This document shows, piece by piece, positions 1-5,634 of a DNA stretch of 7,198 nucleotides. Each line of letters opens with the position of its first letter. Position 1 is the stretch's first letter. This DNA comes from an uncultured Sulfitobacter sp. (lineage in GTDB: Bacteria > Pseudomonadota > Alphaproteobacteria > Rhodobacterales > Rhodobacteraceae), in assembly GCA_937923365.1 (NCBI GenBank), contig CALAIJ010000324.1, positions 1-7,198 of the forward strand, read 5' to 3'. The position numbers and the translations under genes are program-made. The notes under the pieces were generated by a model. That model did no database searches. It was given only the letters and a program-made list of their open reading frames with translations, and had not been told where the DNA came from.

Positions 1-2
1 TG

Positions 3-344
3 GCGTCACTGGGCGCGAACTACGACATCATCGCGGAATGCCGGATGGAGATCGAAATGGCCCGCCTGCTGTGCCTCAAGGCCGCATGGTACATGGACCA
101 AGGCGACAAACGCGCCGCCGCACCGTGGATTTCGCAGGTCAAAGTGGTGGCCCCACGTGTCGCGCTCAAAGTCATCGACGAGGCCGTGCAGATGCATGGA
201 GGCGAGGGGATATCGCAGGACACCCCGCTGGCAATGGCGTGGACATGGCAGCGTGCGTTGCGATTGGCCGATGGCCCTGATGCGGTCCACCGCCGTCAGG
301 TAGCGCGTGCCGAGTTGCGGAAATACACGCAAGAGAACGTCTGA
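3..344 (+). CDS. Acyl-CoA dehydrogenase family protein, C-terminal part (5' end outside window)
   Basis: This is the last 113 codons of an FAD-dependent acyl-CoA dehydrogenase, a cytoplasmic enzyme that makes a 2-enoyl-CoA from an acyl-CoA and passes electrons to ETF. The reading frame is open from the left edge to TGA at 342-344. The fragment is the C-terminal helical bundle. It carries the family's QMHGGEGISQDTPLA block, where the GG turn contacts the FAD of the neighbouring subunit, followed by WQRALRLADGPDAVHRRQVAR near the end. The ADGPDxVHRxxVAR ending is typical of the ACAD10/ACAD11-like branch, which often acts on branched or medium/long acyl chains. The catalytic base and the acyl-binding domains lie upstream and cannot be judged, so substrate and chain length are unknown. 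The family call is firm and the branch is inference. Confidence 0.93.
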   Translation, partial: ASLGANYDIIAECRMEIEMARLLCLKAAWYMDQGDKRAAAPWISQVKVVAPRVALKVIDEAVQMHGGEGISQDTPLAMAWTWQRALRLADGPDAVHRRQVARAELRKYTQENV

Positions 345-349
345 TTTGC

Positions 350-1060
350 ATGGCGACGCGGCGCGCCGTTCTGGGCCTTGCACTGACGGCGCCTGCGCTT
401 CTGGTGGGCTGCTCGGACGCGCAAAGCGCCGCGTACCACCTGCGGCAAACCATTTCTGTGCGCACGCCGGAGGGGCCGCGGGCGGCGACATCTGTGCTCG
501 AGCTGACGGTCAAACACCACCCCGCTGGCCTGCCGATGACAAACACCTATCTGACCACGCGGCCACGGGGGCAAGCGCCCTATACCTTCCTCAGTCAGGC
601 CCGCGTGTTAGCCGCTTTGCTGCCGTCTTCGGACCTTCCGGTTCGGATGTTTGCCTGGCATTTCGGCCATAAACACCTGAACCCGCGTGCAGCCGCTGCG
701 TTGTTCGAGGCTTTGCCGGATCTTGTGGGTGGGCCGCCGGTGAGCGTTCCACCAAACCTCTGGCCCAGAATGGTGCTGTTTGAGGACGCGCTTGATCCAC
801 TTTCGGCCAGACCGGTGATCCGGGACACTCCGCAGACGCGCTTGGGCGCGGGGGTCCATCTGGAAGATTTCCAGATCGCCCTGATCCCGCCCGAACCCCT
901 GACCACGGGCATCGAGACAGACATGCCGTGGTTGAAGGTTGTGGGGAAGCAGCCCATTGGCGGGCCCATCGGCGAAAACAAGCGACCAAAGACCAAAGGG
1001 GCCGCTTGGGCCGACCGTCTTTACCGCAGTCAGTTCATACGTGGGGACAGCGCCGATTGA
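350..1060 (+). CDS. Putative lipoprotein of unknown function, possibly Tat-exported
   Basis: A 236-residue protein that I cannot assign to a named family. The N-terminus reads MATRRAVLGLALTAPALLVGC. This is a short signal peptide with a twin-arginine-like TRRAVL start (residues 3-8), a hydrophobic core and a lipobox LVGC with Cys21 as the acylated residue, so it should be an envelope lipoprotein. Ser22 follows the cysteine; an Asp there would suggest inner-membrane retention in the E. coli rule, which may not hold here. The stretch around residues 30-55 (LRQTISVRTPEGPRAATSVLEL) looks like strand-rich folds seen in other uncharacterised proteobacterial proteins with a 'TPEG' turn, but that is memory, not a search. 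The ATG lies 5 bases after the acyl-CoA dehydrogenase stop. The only purine-rich stretch upstream (AAGAGAA, 331-337) is too distant to be a good ribosome site, so expression probably depends on readthrough from the upstream gene. Confidence 0.7.
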   Translation: MATRRAVLGLALTAPALLVGCSDAQSAAYHLRQTISVRTPEGPRAATSVLELTVKHHPAGLPMTNTYLTTRPRGQAPYTFLSQARVLAALLPSSDLPVRMFAWHFGHKHLNPRAAAALFEALPDLVGGPPVSVPPNLWPRMVLFEDALDPLSARPVIRDTPQTRLGAGVHLEDFQIALIPPEPLTTGIETDMPWLKVVGKQPIGGPIGENKRPKTKGAAWADRLYRSQFIRGDSAD

Positions 1061-1086
1061 CATCTGCGGTCTACACAACACATTAA
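1057..1086 (+). promoter_or_regulatory. Weak candidate sigma-70 promoter for the sigma/anti-sigma operon
   Basis: A perfect TTGACA lies at 1057-1062, overlapping the lipoprotein stop codon. An 18-base spacer leads to CATTAA at 1081-1086, which matches TATAAT at only three positions. A transcript from here would have a leader of about 55 bases before ATG 1148. The 87-base gap between the lipoprotein and the sigma gene holds no other promoter-like element that I could find, and I saw no clear ECF-type site on the plus strand. The call rests mainly on the perfect -35 and on position. Confidence 0.25.
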
Positions 1087-1131
1087 GCGCCAAGACGGTC
1101 GTGCAGGGCTGTATGTTGTCGTTCCCTATCC

Positions 1132-1136
1132 GGAGA
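1132..1136 (+). promoter_or_regulatory. Ribosome binding site deciding the sigma factor start
   Basis: GGAGA sits 11 bases before ATG 1148 and only 2 bases before the in-frame TTG at 1139. The TTG would add MGN to the protein but is too close to the ribosome site to be used efficiently. ATG 1148 is therefore the preferred start. Confidence 0.55.
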
Positions 1137-1147
1137 CCTTGGGAAAT

Positions 1148-1690
1148 ATGGACCGAGCCGAGATCGAAGCGCTGATTGCGCGGGTGGCGCTTAAGGACCG
1201 TGCAGCCTTTGAATTGCTGTATGATCGCGTCAGCGCGAAACTCTTTGGTGTCTGCCTGCGTGTGTTAAACAAACGGGCCGCAGCCGAGGATGCGATGCAG
1301 GACACTTTCGTCAAGATATGGAAAAACGCCGACCGGTATCAGGCCAATGGCCTGTCGCCGATGACGTGGCTTATCACCATTGCGCGCAACACCTCCATTG
1401 ATCGCCTTCGGGCACGCCGCCAAGGCCATCAGGACGTGGACACGCCCGGTCTGGAGCTGGTCGCCCCCGGCCCCTCGCCCGAGCAGTATGCCGTTGCCGC
1501 AGGCGAGGCGGCAAAGCTGTCGGGATGCCTCGATTCCCTTGAAGCCGACCGCGGGGCTGCCATCCGTGGCGCCTATCTGGACGGGCAAAGCTATGCCGAT
1601 CTGGCCGAGCGGTTTAATGTGCCGCTCAACACGATGCGCACATGGCTGCGCCGTGGACTGATCGCCCTCAGAGAGTGTATGAGCCTGTGA
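1148..1690 (+). CDS. ECF-family RNA polymerase sigma factor (SigK/RpoE-like)
   Basis: A 180-residue extracytoplasmic-function sigma factor that directs RNA polymerase to a stress or envelope regulon. Region 2 spans about residues 20-91: AFELLYDRVSAKLFGVCLRVL is the region 2.1 helix, AEDAMQDTFVKIW (46-58) is the core-binding 2.2 signature, and SPMTWLITIARNTSIDRLRARR (70-91) is region 2.3-2.4, which contacts the -10 element. A short acidic, proline-containing linker (95-114) leads to region 4 (about 121-175), whose helix-turn-helix GQSYADLAERFNVPLNTMRTWLRRG (146-170) reads the -35. There is no region 1.1 or 3, as expected for ECF factors. The last codons overlap the downstream gene by 4 bases. 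That partner is an RskA-like anti-sigma factor, which places this factor in the SigK/RskA-type ECF pairs. The inducing signal is not visible from sequence. Confidence 0.95.
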   Translation: MDRAEIEALIARVALKDRAAFELLYDRVSAKLFGVCLRVLNKRAAAEDAMQDTFVKIWKNADRYQANGLSPMTWLITIARNTSIDRLRARRQGHQDVDTPGLELVAPGPSPEQYAVAAGEAAKLSGCLDSLEADRGAAIRGAYLDGQSYADLAERFNVPLNTMRTWLRRGLIALRECMSL

Positions 1691-2376
1691 CCGAAGATAC
1701 CCTTTCCCCCGCAGACGAGACCGATGCGCAGGCCGCAGAATACGCGCTTGGCCTTGCGGAAGGCGATGATTTGCAAGCCGCCCAGGCACGCGTGCGCAGC
1801 GATCAGGGCTTTGCCGCGCGTGTTGCAGGCTGGCAGGAACGCTTTGTTGCGATGACAGATACGATTGCGCCTGTGGCGCCTGCCAAACGGGTCAAGAAAG
1901 CCCTGGTGGCGCAGTTGTTCCCGAAACAGAAGGTCGCCTTGCTGGACCGTTTATGGGTCTGGAAAGGCTTTACAATTGCCGCACTTTTCCTCGCGGCCTA
2001 TGTCGCATTCCCGTCGTTGCGGCCCGAACCGCAGCTGACAGGCGGAACCGTTTACGCAACCCAGTTGCAGGGGGACAGCACCCTGGCGGTGCTGGCCGTG
2101 TTCGACAACGCGCAGGGCGATATTGCCTTGCGGCGCCTGTCCGGTGACGCCCCACAAGGCCGCGTGCTGGAGCTTTGGGCAATTCTGCCGGATCAGGACC
2201 CAATCTCGCTTGGGGTTCTTCCGCAGACCGACACGGCGCGTGTGGCGTTGCCACAAGAACTGGCGGCTCTCGCCGCCCAGATCACGCTGGCCATCACGGA
2301 TGAGCCGCCGGGGGGCGGACCCAATGGCGCGCCCACGGGCAATGTCATGGCCATCGGCCCTCTGACAGAGATCTAA
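1687..2376 (+). CDS. RskA-type membrane anti-sigma factor
   Basis: A 229-residue single-pass inner-membrane protein that should bind and hold the upstream sigma factor until an envelope signal releases it. GTG 1687 is chosen because it shares GTGA with the sigma stop codon, a classic coupling arrangement; the open frame runs further upstream to ATG 1642, but that start would lie deep inside the sigma gene. Residues 1-90 are cytoplasmic and contain AAEYALGLAEGDD (16-28), typical of the anti-sigma helical domain, but no His-x3-Cys-x2-Cys zinc motif and in fact no cysteine. A transmembrane helix lies at about 94-111. The periplasmic RskA domain (about 119-229) shows GRVLELWAILPDQDPISLGVL and LAITDEPPGGGPNGAPTGNVM, both characteristic of RskA C-termini. 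Activation in known relatives is by regulated proteolysis; that is family knowledge and no protease gene is present here. Confidence 0.92.
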   Translation: MTEDTLSPADETDAQAAEYALGLAEGDDLQAAQARVRSDQGFAARVAGWQERFVAMTDTIAPVAPAKRVKKALVAQLFPKQKVALLDRLWVWKGFTIAALFLAAYVAFPSLRPEPQLTGGTVYATQLQGDSTLAVLAVFDNAQGDIALRRLSGDAPQGRVLELWAILPDQDPISLGVLPQTDTARVALPQELAALAAQITLAITDEPPGGGPNGAPTGNVMAIGPLTEI

Positions 2377-2390
2377 CCGCGGGCTTTACC

Positions 2391-2417
2391 GAAGTTTCGC
2401 ACGTGTATTGAAACTTC
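2391..2417 (+). repeat. 8-bp perfect inverted repeat after the anti-sigma gene
   Basis: GAAGTTTC (2391-2398) and GAAACTTC (2410-2417) are exact reverse complements separated by 11 bases that include the palindrome CACGTG (2400-2405). It begins 14 bases after the anti-sigma stop. In RNA it forms a modest AT-containing stem that is followed by GC-rich sequence, not a U tract, so it is at best a weak terminator. It could equally be an operator. I cannot tell which from the sequence. Confidence 0.4.
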
Positions 2418-2458
2418 TCCGCCCGCCGCCCCGTGGATGTGATGTGCGCAACGAAGCA

Positions 2459-2485
2459 GGAACCCTCCGCTTGCGCATGTCGTAA
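2459..2485 (+). promoter_or_regulatory. Candidate ECF-type promoter for the DoxX-like gene
   Basis: GGAAC at 2459-2463 is followed after exactly 17 bases by CGTAA at 2481-2485. The layout resembles the GGAAC / CGTT pattern of many alphaproteobacterial ECF promoters, with one difference in the downstream box. Transcription would start near 2491, giving a leader of about 80 bases that contains the stem-loop at 2512-2555. The site lies directly downstream of an ECF sigma gene, which makes control by that factor attractive. GGAAC also occurs by chance in coding DNA of this window, for example near 5239, so the match is suggestive only. Confidence 0.35.
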
Positions 2486-2511
2486 CCAGTGTAAAGGGCG
2501 TATCACCCTTG

Positions 2512-2555
2512 ACTGTGGAACGGGTCGGAGCGTTGGCTCTGGCCCGTTCTTCAGT
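2512..2555 (+). promoter_or_regulatory. Long stem-loop in the leader of the DoxX-like gene
   Basis: Bases 2512-2531 pair with 2536-2555 around a GTTG tetraloop (2532-2535). Of 20 positions, 16 are Watson-Crick pairs, three are G-U wobbles (2517/2550, 2525/2542, 2527/2540) and one is a T-T mismatch (2516/2551). Three of the four departures from a perfect DNA palindrome still pair in RNA, which favours a structured transcript over a protein operator. The stem ends only 4 bases before the AAGGA ribosome site (2560-2564), and no U run follows, so it does not look like an intrinsic terminator. Possible roles are transcript stability, access control of the ribosome site, or a processed small RNA. 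Confidence 0.6.
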
Positions 2556-2559
2556 AACA

Positions 2560-2564
2560 AAGGA
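2560..2564 (+). promoter_or_regulatory. Ribosome binding site of the DoxX-like gene
   Basis: AAGGA lies 7 bases before ATG 2572, an ideal spacing. It fixes the start at 2572 and argues against the in-frame TTG at 2509, which would read through the stem-loop and add 21 residues. Confidence 0.75.
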
Positions 2565-2571
2565 TAGCGAG

Positions 2572-2934
2572 ATGCAGTTTTTGGCACCTGCCGCGATGAT
2601 CTTGGGCCGTATCTTGCTGGCCGCGTTGTTTGCGGCTGGTGCTGTGCAAAAACTGCTGGAGCCGCAAGCCGCCGAAGCGCTTTTGAGCGCGCGGGGGCTG
2701 CCCACTTTGTTGGTCTGGCCTGCGCTTGCGTTCAACGCGGTGGTTGCGGTGTGTCTGCTGGCGGGCATCCGGCTTGCCCCCATCGCCTTGTCAGCGGCGC
2801 TCTATTGTATGGTCACCAGCGTGTTCCACTTTCTGCCGGGCGATCCATGGCAGATGTCGATCTTTGTAAAGAACTGGGCGATTGCCGGAGGCCTTCTGGT
2901 GCTCTTTGCGCATGCCTTGCCAAACCGCCACTGA
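2572..2934 (+). CDS. DoxX family integral membrane protein
   Basis: A 120-residue protein with four predicted membrane helices at about residues 6-24, 47-65, 68-87 and 101-116, the usual size and topology of the DoxX family. Family-like positions include LGRILLAALFAAGAVQKL (11-28, with the Arg and the G-x3-K around helix 1) and SVFHFLPGDPWQMSIFVKN (83-101), where the FHF...D...M..F.KN pattern before the last helix is characteristic. A GGLL turn follows at 106-109. DoxX-like proteins are linked to terminal-oxidase subunits, thiosulfate:quinone oxidation or redox-stress membrane complexes in different organisms, but most members have no proven role, and nothing here narrows it. The gene stands alone between its own promoter-like region and a probable terminator, downstream of the sigma/anti-sigma operon. 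Confidence 0.85.
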   Translation: MQFLAPAAMILGRILLAALFAAGAVQKLLEPQAAEALLSARGLPTLLVWPALAFNAVVAVCLLAGIRLAPIALSAALYCMVTSVFHFLPGDPWQMSIFVKNWAIAGGLLVLFAHALPNRH

Positions 2935-2936
2935 GC

Positions 2937-2973
2937 CTGCGAATGCGGGTCTCGGCGAAGCCGCGCAGTTTTT
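2937..2973 (+). terminator. Probable Rho-independent terminator of the DoxX-like gene
   Basis: Starting 3 bases after the stop codon, CTGCG (2937-2941) can pair with CGCAG (2964-2968). An inner stem CGGC-GAA-GCCG (2953-2963) stacks on it, leaving an 11-base bulge on the 5' side. A TTTTT run (2969-2973) follows at once. The GC-rich stem plus U tract fits intrinsic termination, although the bulge makes the fold imperfect. Confidence 0.5.
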
Positions 2974-2975
2974 CA

Positions 2976-3004
2976 TTGAGAATCGTTTCCTGAACGCACA
3001 TAGA
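2976..3004 (+). promoter_or_regulatory. Candidate promoter of the M19 cassette, possibly giving a leaderless mRNA
   Basis: TTGAGA (2976-2981) is followed after 17 bases by CATAGA (2999-3004), a fair -35 and a weak -10. Transcription would then begin at or next to ATG 3011. This agrees with the lack of any Shine-Dalgarno sequence ahead of that ATG. Only 37 bases separate the preceding terminator from the start codon, so a promoter has to be squeezed in here unless transcription reads through. Confidence 0.3.
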
Positions 3005-3010
3005 TTTCTC

Positions 3011-3994
3011 ATGAAAAGCCCTTTGATCGATAATCTGCAATACGCCAACTTTTCGCCCGCCATTTTCGAACAAATGCGCGCCGGAGGGGTGGATGCTGTG
3101 CATGTCACCATCGCCTATCACGAAGTCTTTCGCGAAATGGTGCTGAACCTTGAACGCTGGAACCGCTGGTTCGAAGACCACTCGGACCTGATCTTTAAGG
3201 GGACAACCGCTGCCGATGTGGCCTTGGCGCAGGAGACGGGCCGCACCGCGATTTTCTTTGGCTTCCAGAACCCCAGCCCGATCGAGGATGATATCGGCTT
3301 GGTGGAAATCTGCCATCAGTTGGGCATCCGGTTCATGCAGCTGACCTATAACAACCAATCGTTGCTGGCGACGGGGTGTTACGAGGACGACGACACCGGC
3401 CTGACTCGCATGGGCCGCGAAGTTGTCACTGAGATGAACCGCGTCGGTATGGTTGTGGACATGAGCCATTCGGCTGAACGCTCAACGCTGGAAGCGATTG
3501 ACCATTCCACCCGTCCCATCGCCATCACCCATGCCAACCCGCATTGGTGGCACGCGGCCTTGCGCAACAAATCCGACACCGTGCTTAAGGCGCTGGCCGG
3601 GTCGGGTGGCATGTTGGGCTTCTCTGTCTATCCGCATCATTTGGCAGGTGGCTCTGCCTGTACGCAGGAAAGCTTTTGCCAGATGATCGCAGAAGCGGCA
3701 GACCGCTACGGCGCAGAGCACCTAGGTATCGGTACGGACCTTTGCCAGGATCAGCCTGATTCCATCGTCGAATGGATGCGCGTCGGACGCTGGACCAAAG
3801 GCATCGATTATGGCGAAGGATCGGCCAGCAATGCGGGTTTCCCGCCGATGCCGTCTTGGTTCAATGACAACCGTGATTTTGGCAATATCCGCGAAGGGCT
3901 GACAGCCACCGGCCTTTCCTCAGACGAGGTCGACGGCATCATGGGCGGCAACTGGCTGCGCTTTTATGACACCAGCTTTGGTCCTGCCACATGA
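3011..3994 (+). CDS. Peptidase M19 (renal dipeptidase-like) family protein, non-canonical metal site
   Basis: A 327-residue amidohydrolase-fold protein of the membrane/renal dipeptidase family, without a signal peptide and so cytoplasmic. Family landmarks are GREVVTEMNRVGMVVDMSH (135-153, His153), ITHANP (172-177, His174), RNKSD (185-189) and HLGIGTDL (237-244, Asp243). They correspond to the second-metal histidines, the substrate-binding arginine and the catalytic-face aspartate of classical members. The classical N-terminal D-G-H-x-D ligands appear as DNLQY (7-11), and the bridging Glu of the 'EGG' strand appears as Gln86 in FFGFQN. At least three usual zinc ligands therefore seem to be missing. 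A similar FGFQN/GCYE pattern is, as I recall, found in the dipeptidase-like PA5396 near the Pseudomonas dimethylglycine genes, so this looks like a divergent subfamily and not a decayed copy. ATG 3011 is preferred because conserved sequence starts there; the frame stays open upstream to 2882. Its stop overlaps the next gene by ATGA. Substrate unknown. Confidence 0.85.
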   Translation: MKSPLIDNLQYANFSPAIFEQMRAGGVDAVHVTIAYHEVFREMVLNLERWNRWFEDHSDLIFKGTTAADVALAQETGRTAIFFGFQNPSPIEDDIGLVEICHQLGIRFMQLTYNNQSLLATGCYEDDDTGLTRMGREVVTEMNRVGMVVDMSHSAERSTLEAIDHSTRPIAITHANPHWWHAALRNKSDTVLKALAGSGGMLGFSVYPHHLAGGSACTQESFCQMIAEAADRYGAEHLGIGTDLCQDQPDSIVEWMRVGRWTKGIDYGEGSASNAGFPPMPSWFNDNRDFGNIREGLTATGLSSDEVDGIMGGNWLRFYDTSFGPAT

Positions 3995-5634
3995 AGGATT
4001 TCGTCGCCCCGCCACAAATGCCACTGCGCGACCCTGATACGGTGATGCGCCTCAAGCGTATGGGGTCCATGTTCCCTACACGCCTGTCGTTCCTGCGCAG
4101 CCTGATGCGGCGCTTGGCTGCGGAGAACGTGACCGTCACCCGCCACACCTGGGAGATGTGTGCAGACGGCTTTGGCCACGCAGTCTTTAGCGTGACACTG
4201 GGCAGGCATACCTATTCGCTGGTTGCTGTCTCGACCGATTTACCGCCGGAGTTGCGCACGGATCGCGTCATCGCCACCGCATGGGACAGCGCCTATGTGC
4301 TCTACGACGGCATCCCTGACGCGGATGAAATCGCCCGCATTGTCGCGGCAGCCCCCAAGCAAGAGGCGGCGCGCTTTACAGAACGCGACCTGATCTTGAG
4401 CCGCGCCAACAAGTCAGTGCGCTTGTTCGAGCATGTGGTGACAGCGCTGCGCGACGGACGTCAGCCCGATGCCGAGATGGTCCAGAACGTGGGCTACCTG
4501 ATGCGCACCACAGCGGTCTACGGCAACGGCAAATTCGGCATCGCGGACCGTGATCTGATCGATGCACGCCCGGGCCTCGAAGGGCCGTTTGCTGCGGAAA
4601 TGCTGACCGTTTGGCTTATCCGCCACTTTACCCATGCCCTGGCAGAACATGTGGGCGGCGCGCCCCTTGATCCGGTGCTGAAACGCCACCTCGGGATCGG
4701 CAATTCCACAGGGTTGGGTATGGCGCCGTTTCTGGTGACCCATCCGGTGCTGTTGAACAACTGGATGCTGGCGCGTGAAACCGCCCTTGCGCGGGTGCGG
4801 GCAGTTGCACGGTTTACGCCGTCACAGCAAGAACGCGTGCATGAACTCGCCGCGCGCGCGGCACAGCACCTGCAGCAATGGAATGTGCCCGATCCCGTCC
4901 ATCAAGCCCGCATTGTTGCTTTGCGTGCGGACTGGGAAGGGGCGCGGCGCGTTCTTGATCTGACAGGCGCGCGTCCCGCTGACGCTGCCATTCAGGCGGT
5001 TGATGACGCCAGCGCTGACGTGCAGGAACTCATGGCAGCATTGCTGATCGAGCCTTTTGGGGATCTCGTGGATGGCCTCACCGAGTGTATGGGCGATCCC
5101 TTTGGGGCGTTCTGCGCGCCTTTGGGCCGTGCCGAAGACCTGCGTGCCGCGATTGAGGCGGATTTTGCCTGGGCCCTGACGCCTGACTATGCCAGCACGC
5201 AGGGCTGCGGTCAGTTCTGGTATGTCTCGGAGGCGAAACAGGAACCCCGTCTTGGGCAGCGCTTTGAAGAACAAGGCAGCGAGCTTGAAAGCCCTCTTGA
5301 TATAGGCCGCCGGATCAAGGCGCTTTACATGGACTTGGAGGGCCATTCAGGGGCGACATCGCAGTTTCTTGCCGCGCACCCCGATCACGGGCTGGCCATC
5401 ACCCGTGTGGAGATGGGTGCGCGCTATCCTTACGCCGAAATCCGCGACAATCTGATCGCTGCCGATTGCCTGCCCATTGATATGCTGCGGTGCAAACTGT
5501 CGTTCTTTGGGGCGTCAAAGTTTGACCCCAAGTCGGACCGCTGGACGCGGATTACCCTATGTCAGGGCGCGCCTTTGGCGGATGATCTGGCCAGTGGCGC
5601 GGACGATTGGTGGTTGCCGGTTTTCGCGCCATGA
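3991..5634 (+). CDS. Conserved-looking 547-residue protein of unknown function
   Basis: I cannot assign this protein to a known family. It starts with ATG 3991 inside the stop of the M19 gene (ATGA) and lacks its own ribosome site, so it is translationally coupled. It has no signal peptide or membrane segment and should be cytoplasmic. Dense, motif-like stretches include MGSMFPTRLSFLRSLMRR (24-41), ATAWDSAYVLYDG (95-107), ILSRANKSVRLFEHV (135-149), YLMRTTAVYGNGKFGIADRD (169-188), GIGNSTGLGMAPFLVTHPVL (235-254), ECMGDPFGAFCAPLG (365-379), a tryptophan/cysteine patch TQGCGQFWYVSEAKQEPR (403-420) and EMGARYPYAEIRDNLIAADC (474-493). The glycine-rich GNSTGLGMAPF segment and the clustered charged/aromatic residues suggest a ligand-binding or catalytic site, but no cofactor motif is recognisable. 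The central part (about 260-345) is helical and variable in character. Its product probably works with the flanking M19 and DUF3726-like proteins. Confidence 0.85.
   Translation: MKDFVAPPQMPLRDPDTVMRLKRMGSMFPTRLSFLRSLMRRLAAENVTVTRHTWEMCADGFGHAVFSVTLGRHTYSLVAVSTDLPPELRTDRVIATAWDSAYVLYDGIPDADEIARIVAAAPKQEAARFTERDLILSRANKSVRLFEHVVTALRDGRQPDAEMVQNVGYLMRTTAVYGNGKFGIADRDLIDARPGLEGPFAAEMLTVWLIRHFTHALAEHVGGAPLDPVLKRHLGIGNSTGLGMAPFLVTHPVLLNNWMLARETALARVRAVARFTPSQQERVHELAARAAQHLQQWNVPDPVHQARIVALRADWEGARRVLDLTGARPADAAIQAVDDASADVQELMAALLIEPFGDLVDGLTECMGDPFGAFCAPLGRAEDLRAAIEADFAWALTPDYASTQGCGQFWYVSEAKQEPRLGQRFEEQGSELESPLDIGRRIKALYMDLEGHSGATSQFLAAHPDHGLAITRVEMGARYPYAEIRDNLIAADCLPIDMLRCKLSFFGASKFDPKSDRWTRITLCQGAPLADDLASGADDWWLPVFAP

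Noticed and set aside
1023..1070. ACCGCAG / CTGCGGT inverted repeat around the end of the lipoprotein gene
   Set aside because: Seven-base arms separated by 34 bases, partly in coding sequence and with no U tract. This could easily be chance.
608..1093. Minus-strand frames opposite the lipoprotein gene
   Set aside because: The plus-strand frame has a clean lipoprotein signal peptide and a natural start. The opposing frames have no such features.
1265..1789. Minus-strand frame of 174 codons over the sigma and anti-sigma genes
   Set aside because: It lies fully opposite two well-supported genes, has no ribosome site that I could see and gives a low-complexity Arg/Gly/His-rich product.
2509..2537. 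TTGACT at 2509 as a sigma-70 -35 box for the DoxX-like gene
   Set aside because: No acceptable -10 box lies 16-18 bases downstream; the sequence there is GC-rich and part of the stem-loop.
2509..2571. Upstream TTG start extending the DoxX-like protein by 21 residues
   Set aside because: The extension runs through the stem-loop and lacks a ribosome site, while ATG 2572 has AAGGA at ideal spacing and begins with the first membrane helix.
2813..3469. Long minus-strand open frame (218 codons) antisense to the DoxX-like and M19 genes
   Set aside because: The plus-strand genes carry clear family motifs over the same bases. The antisense product has no recognisable domain, and such frames arise readily in GC-rich DNA.
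4822..5346. Minus-strand frame of 174 codons inside the 547-residue gene
   Set aside because: It is a shadow of the plus-strand gene, whose product has a sensible globular composition and is locked into an operon by overlaps at both ends.
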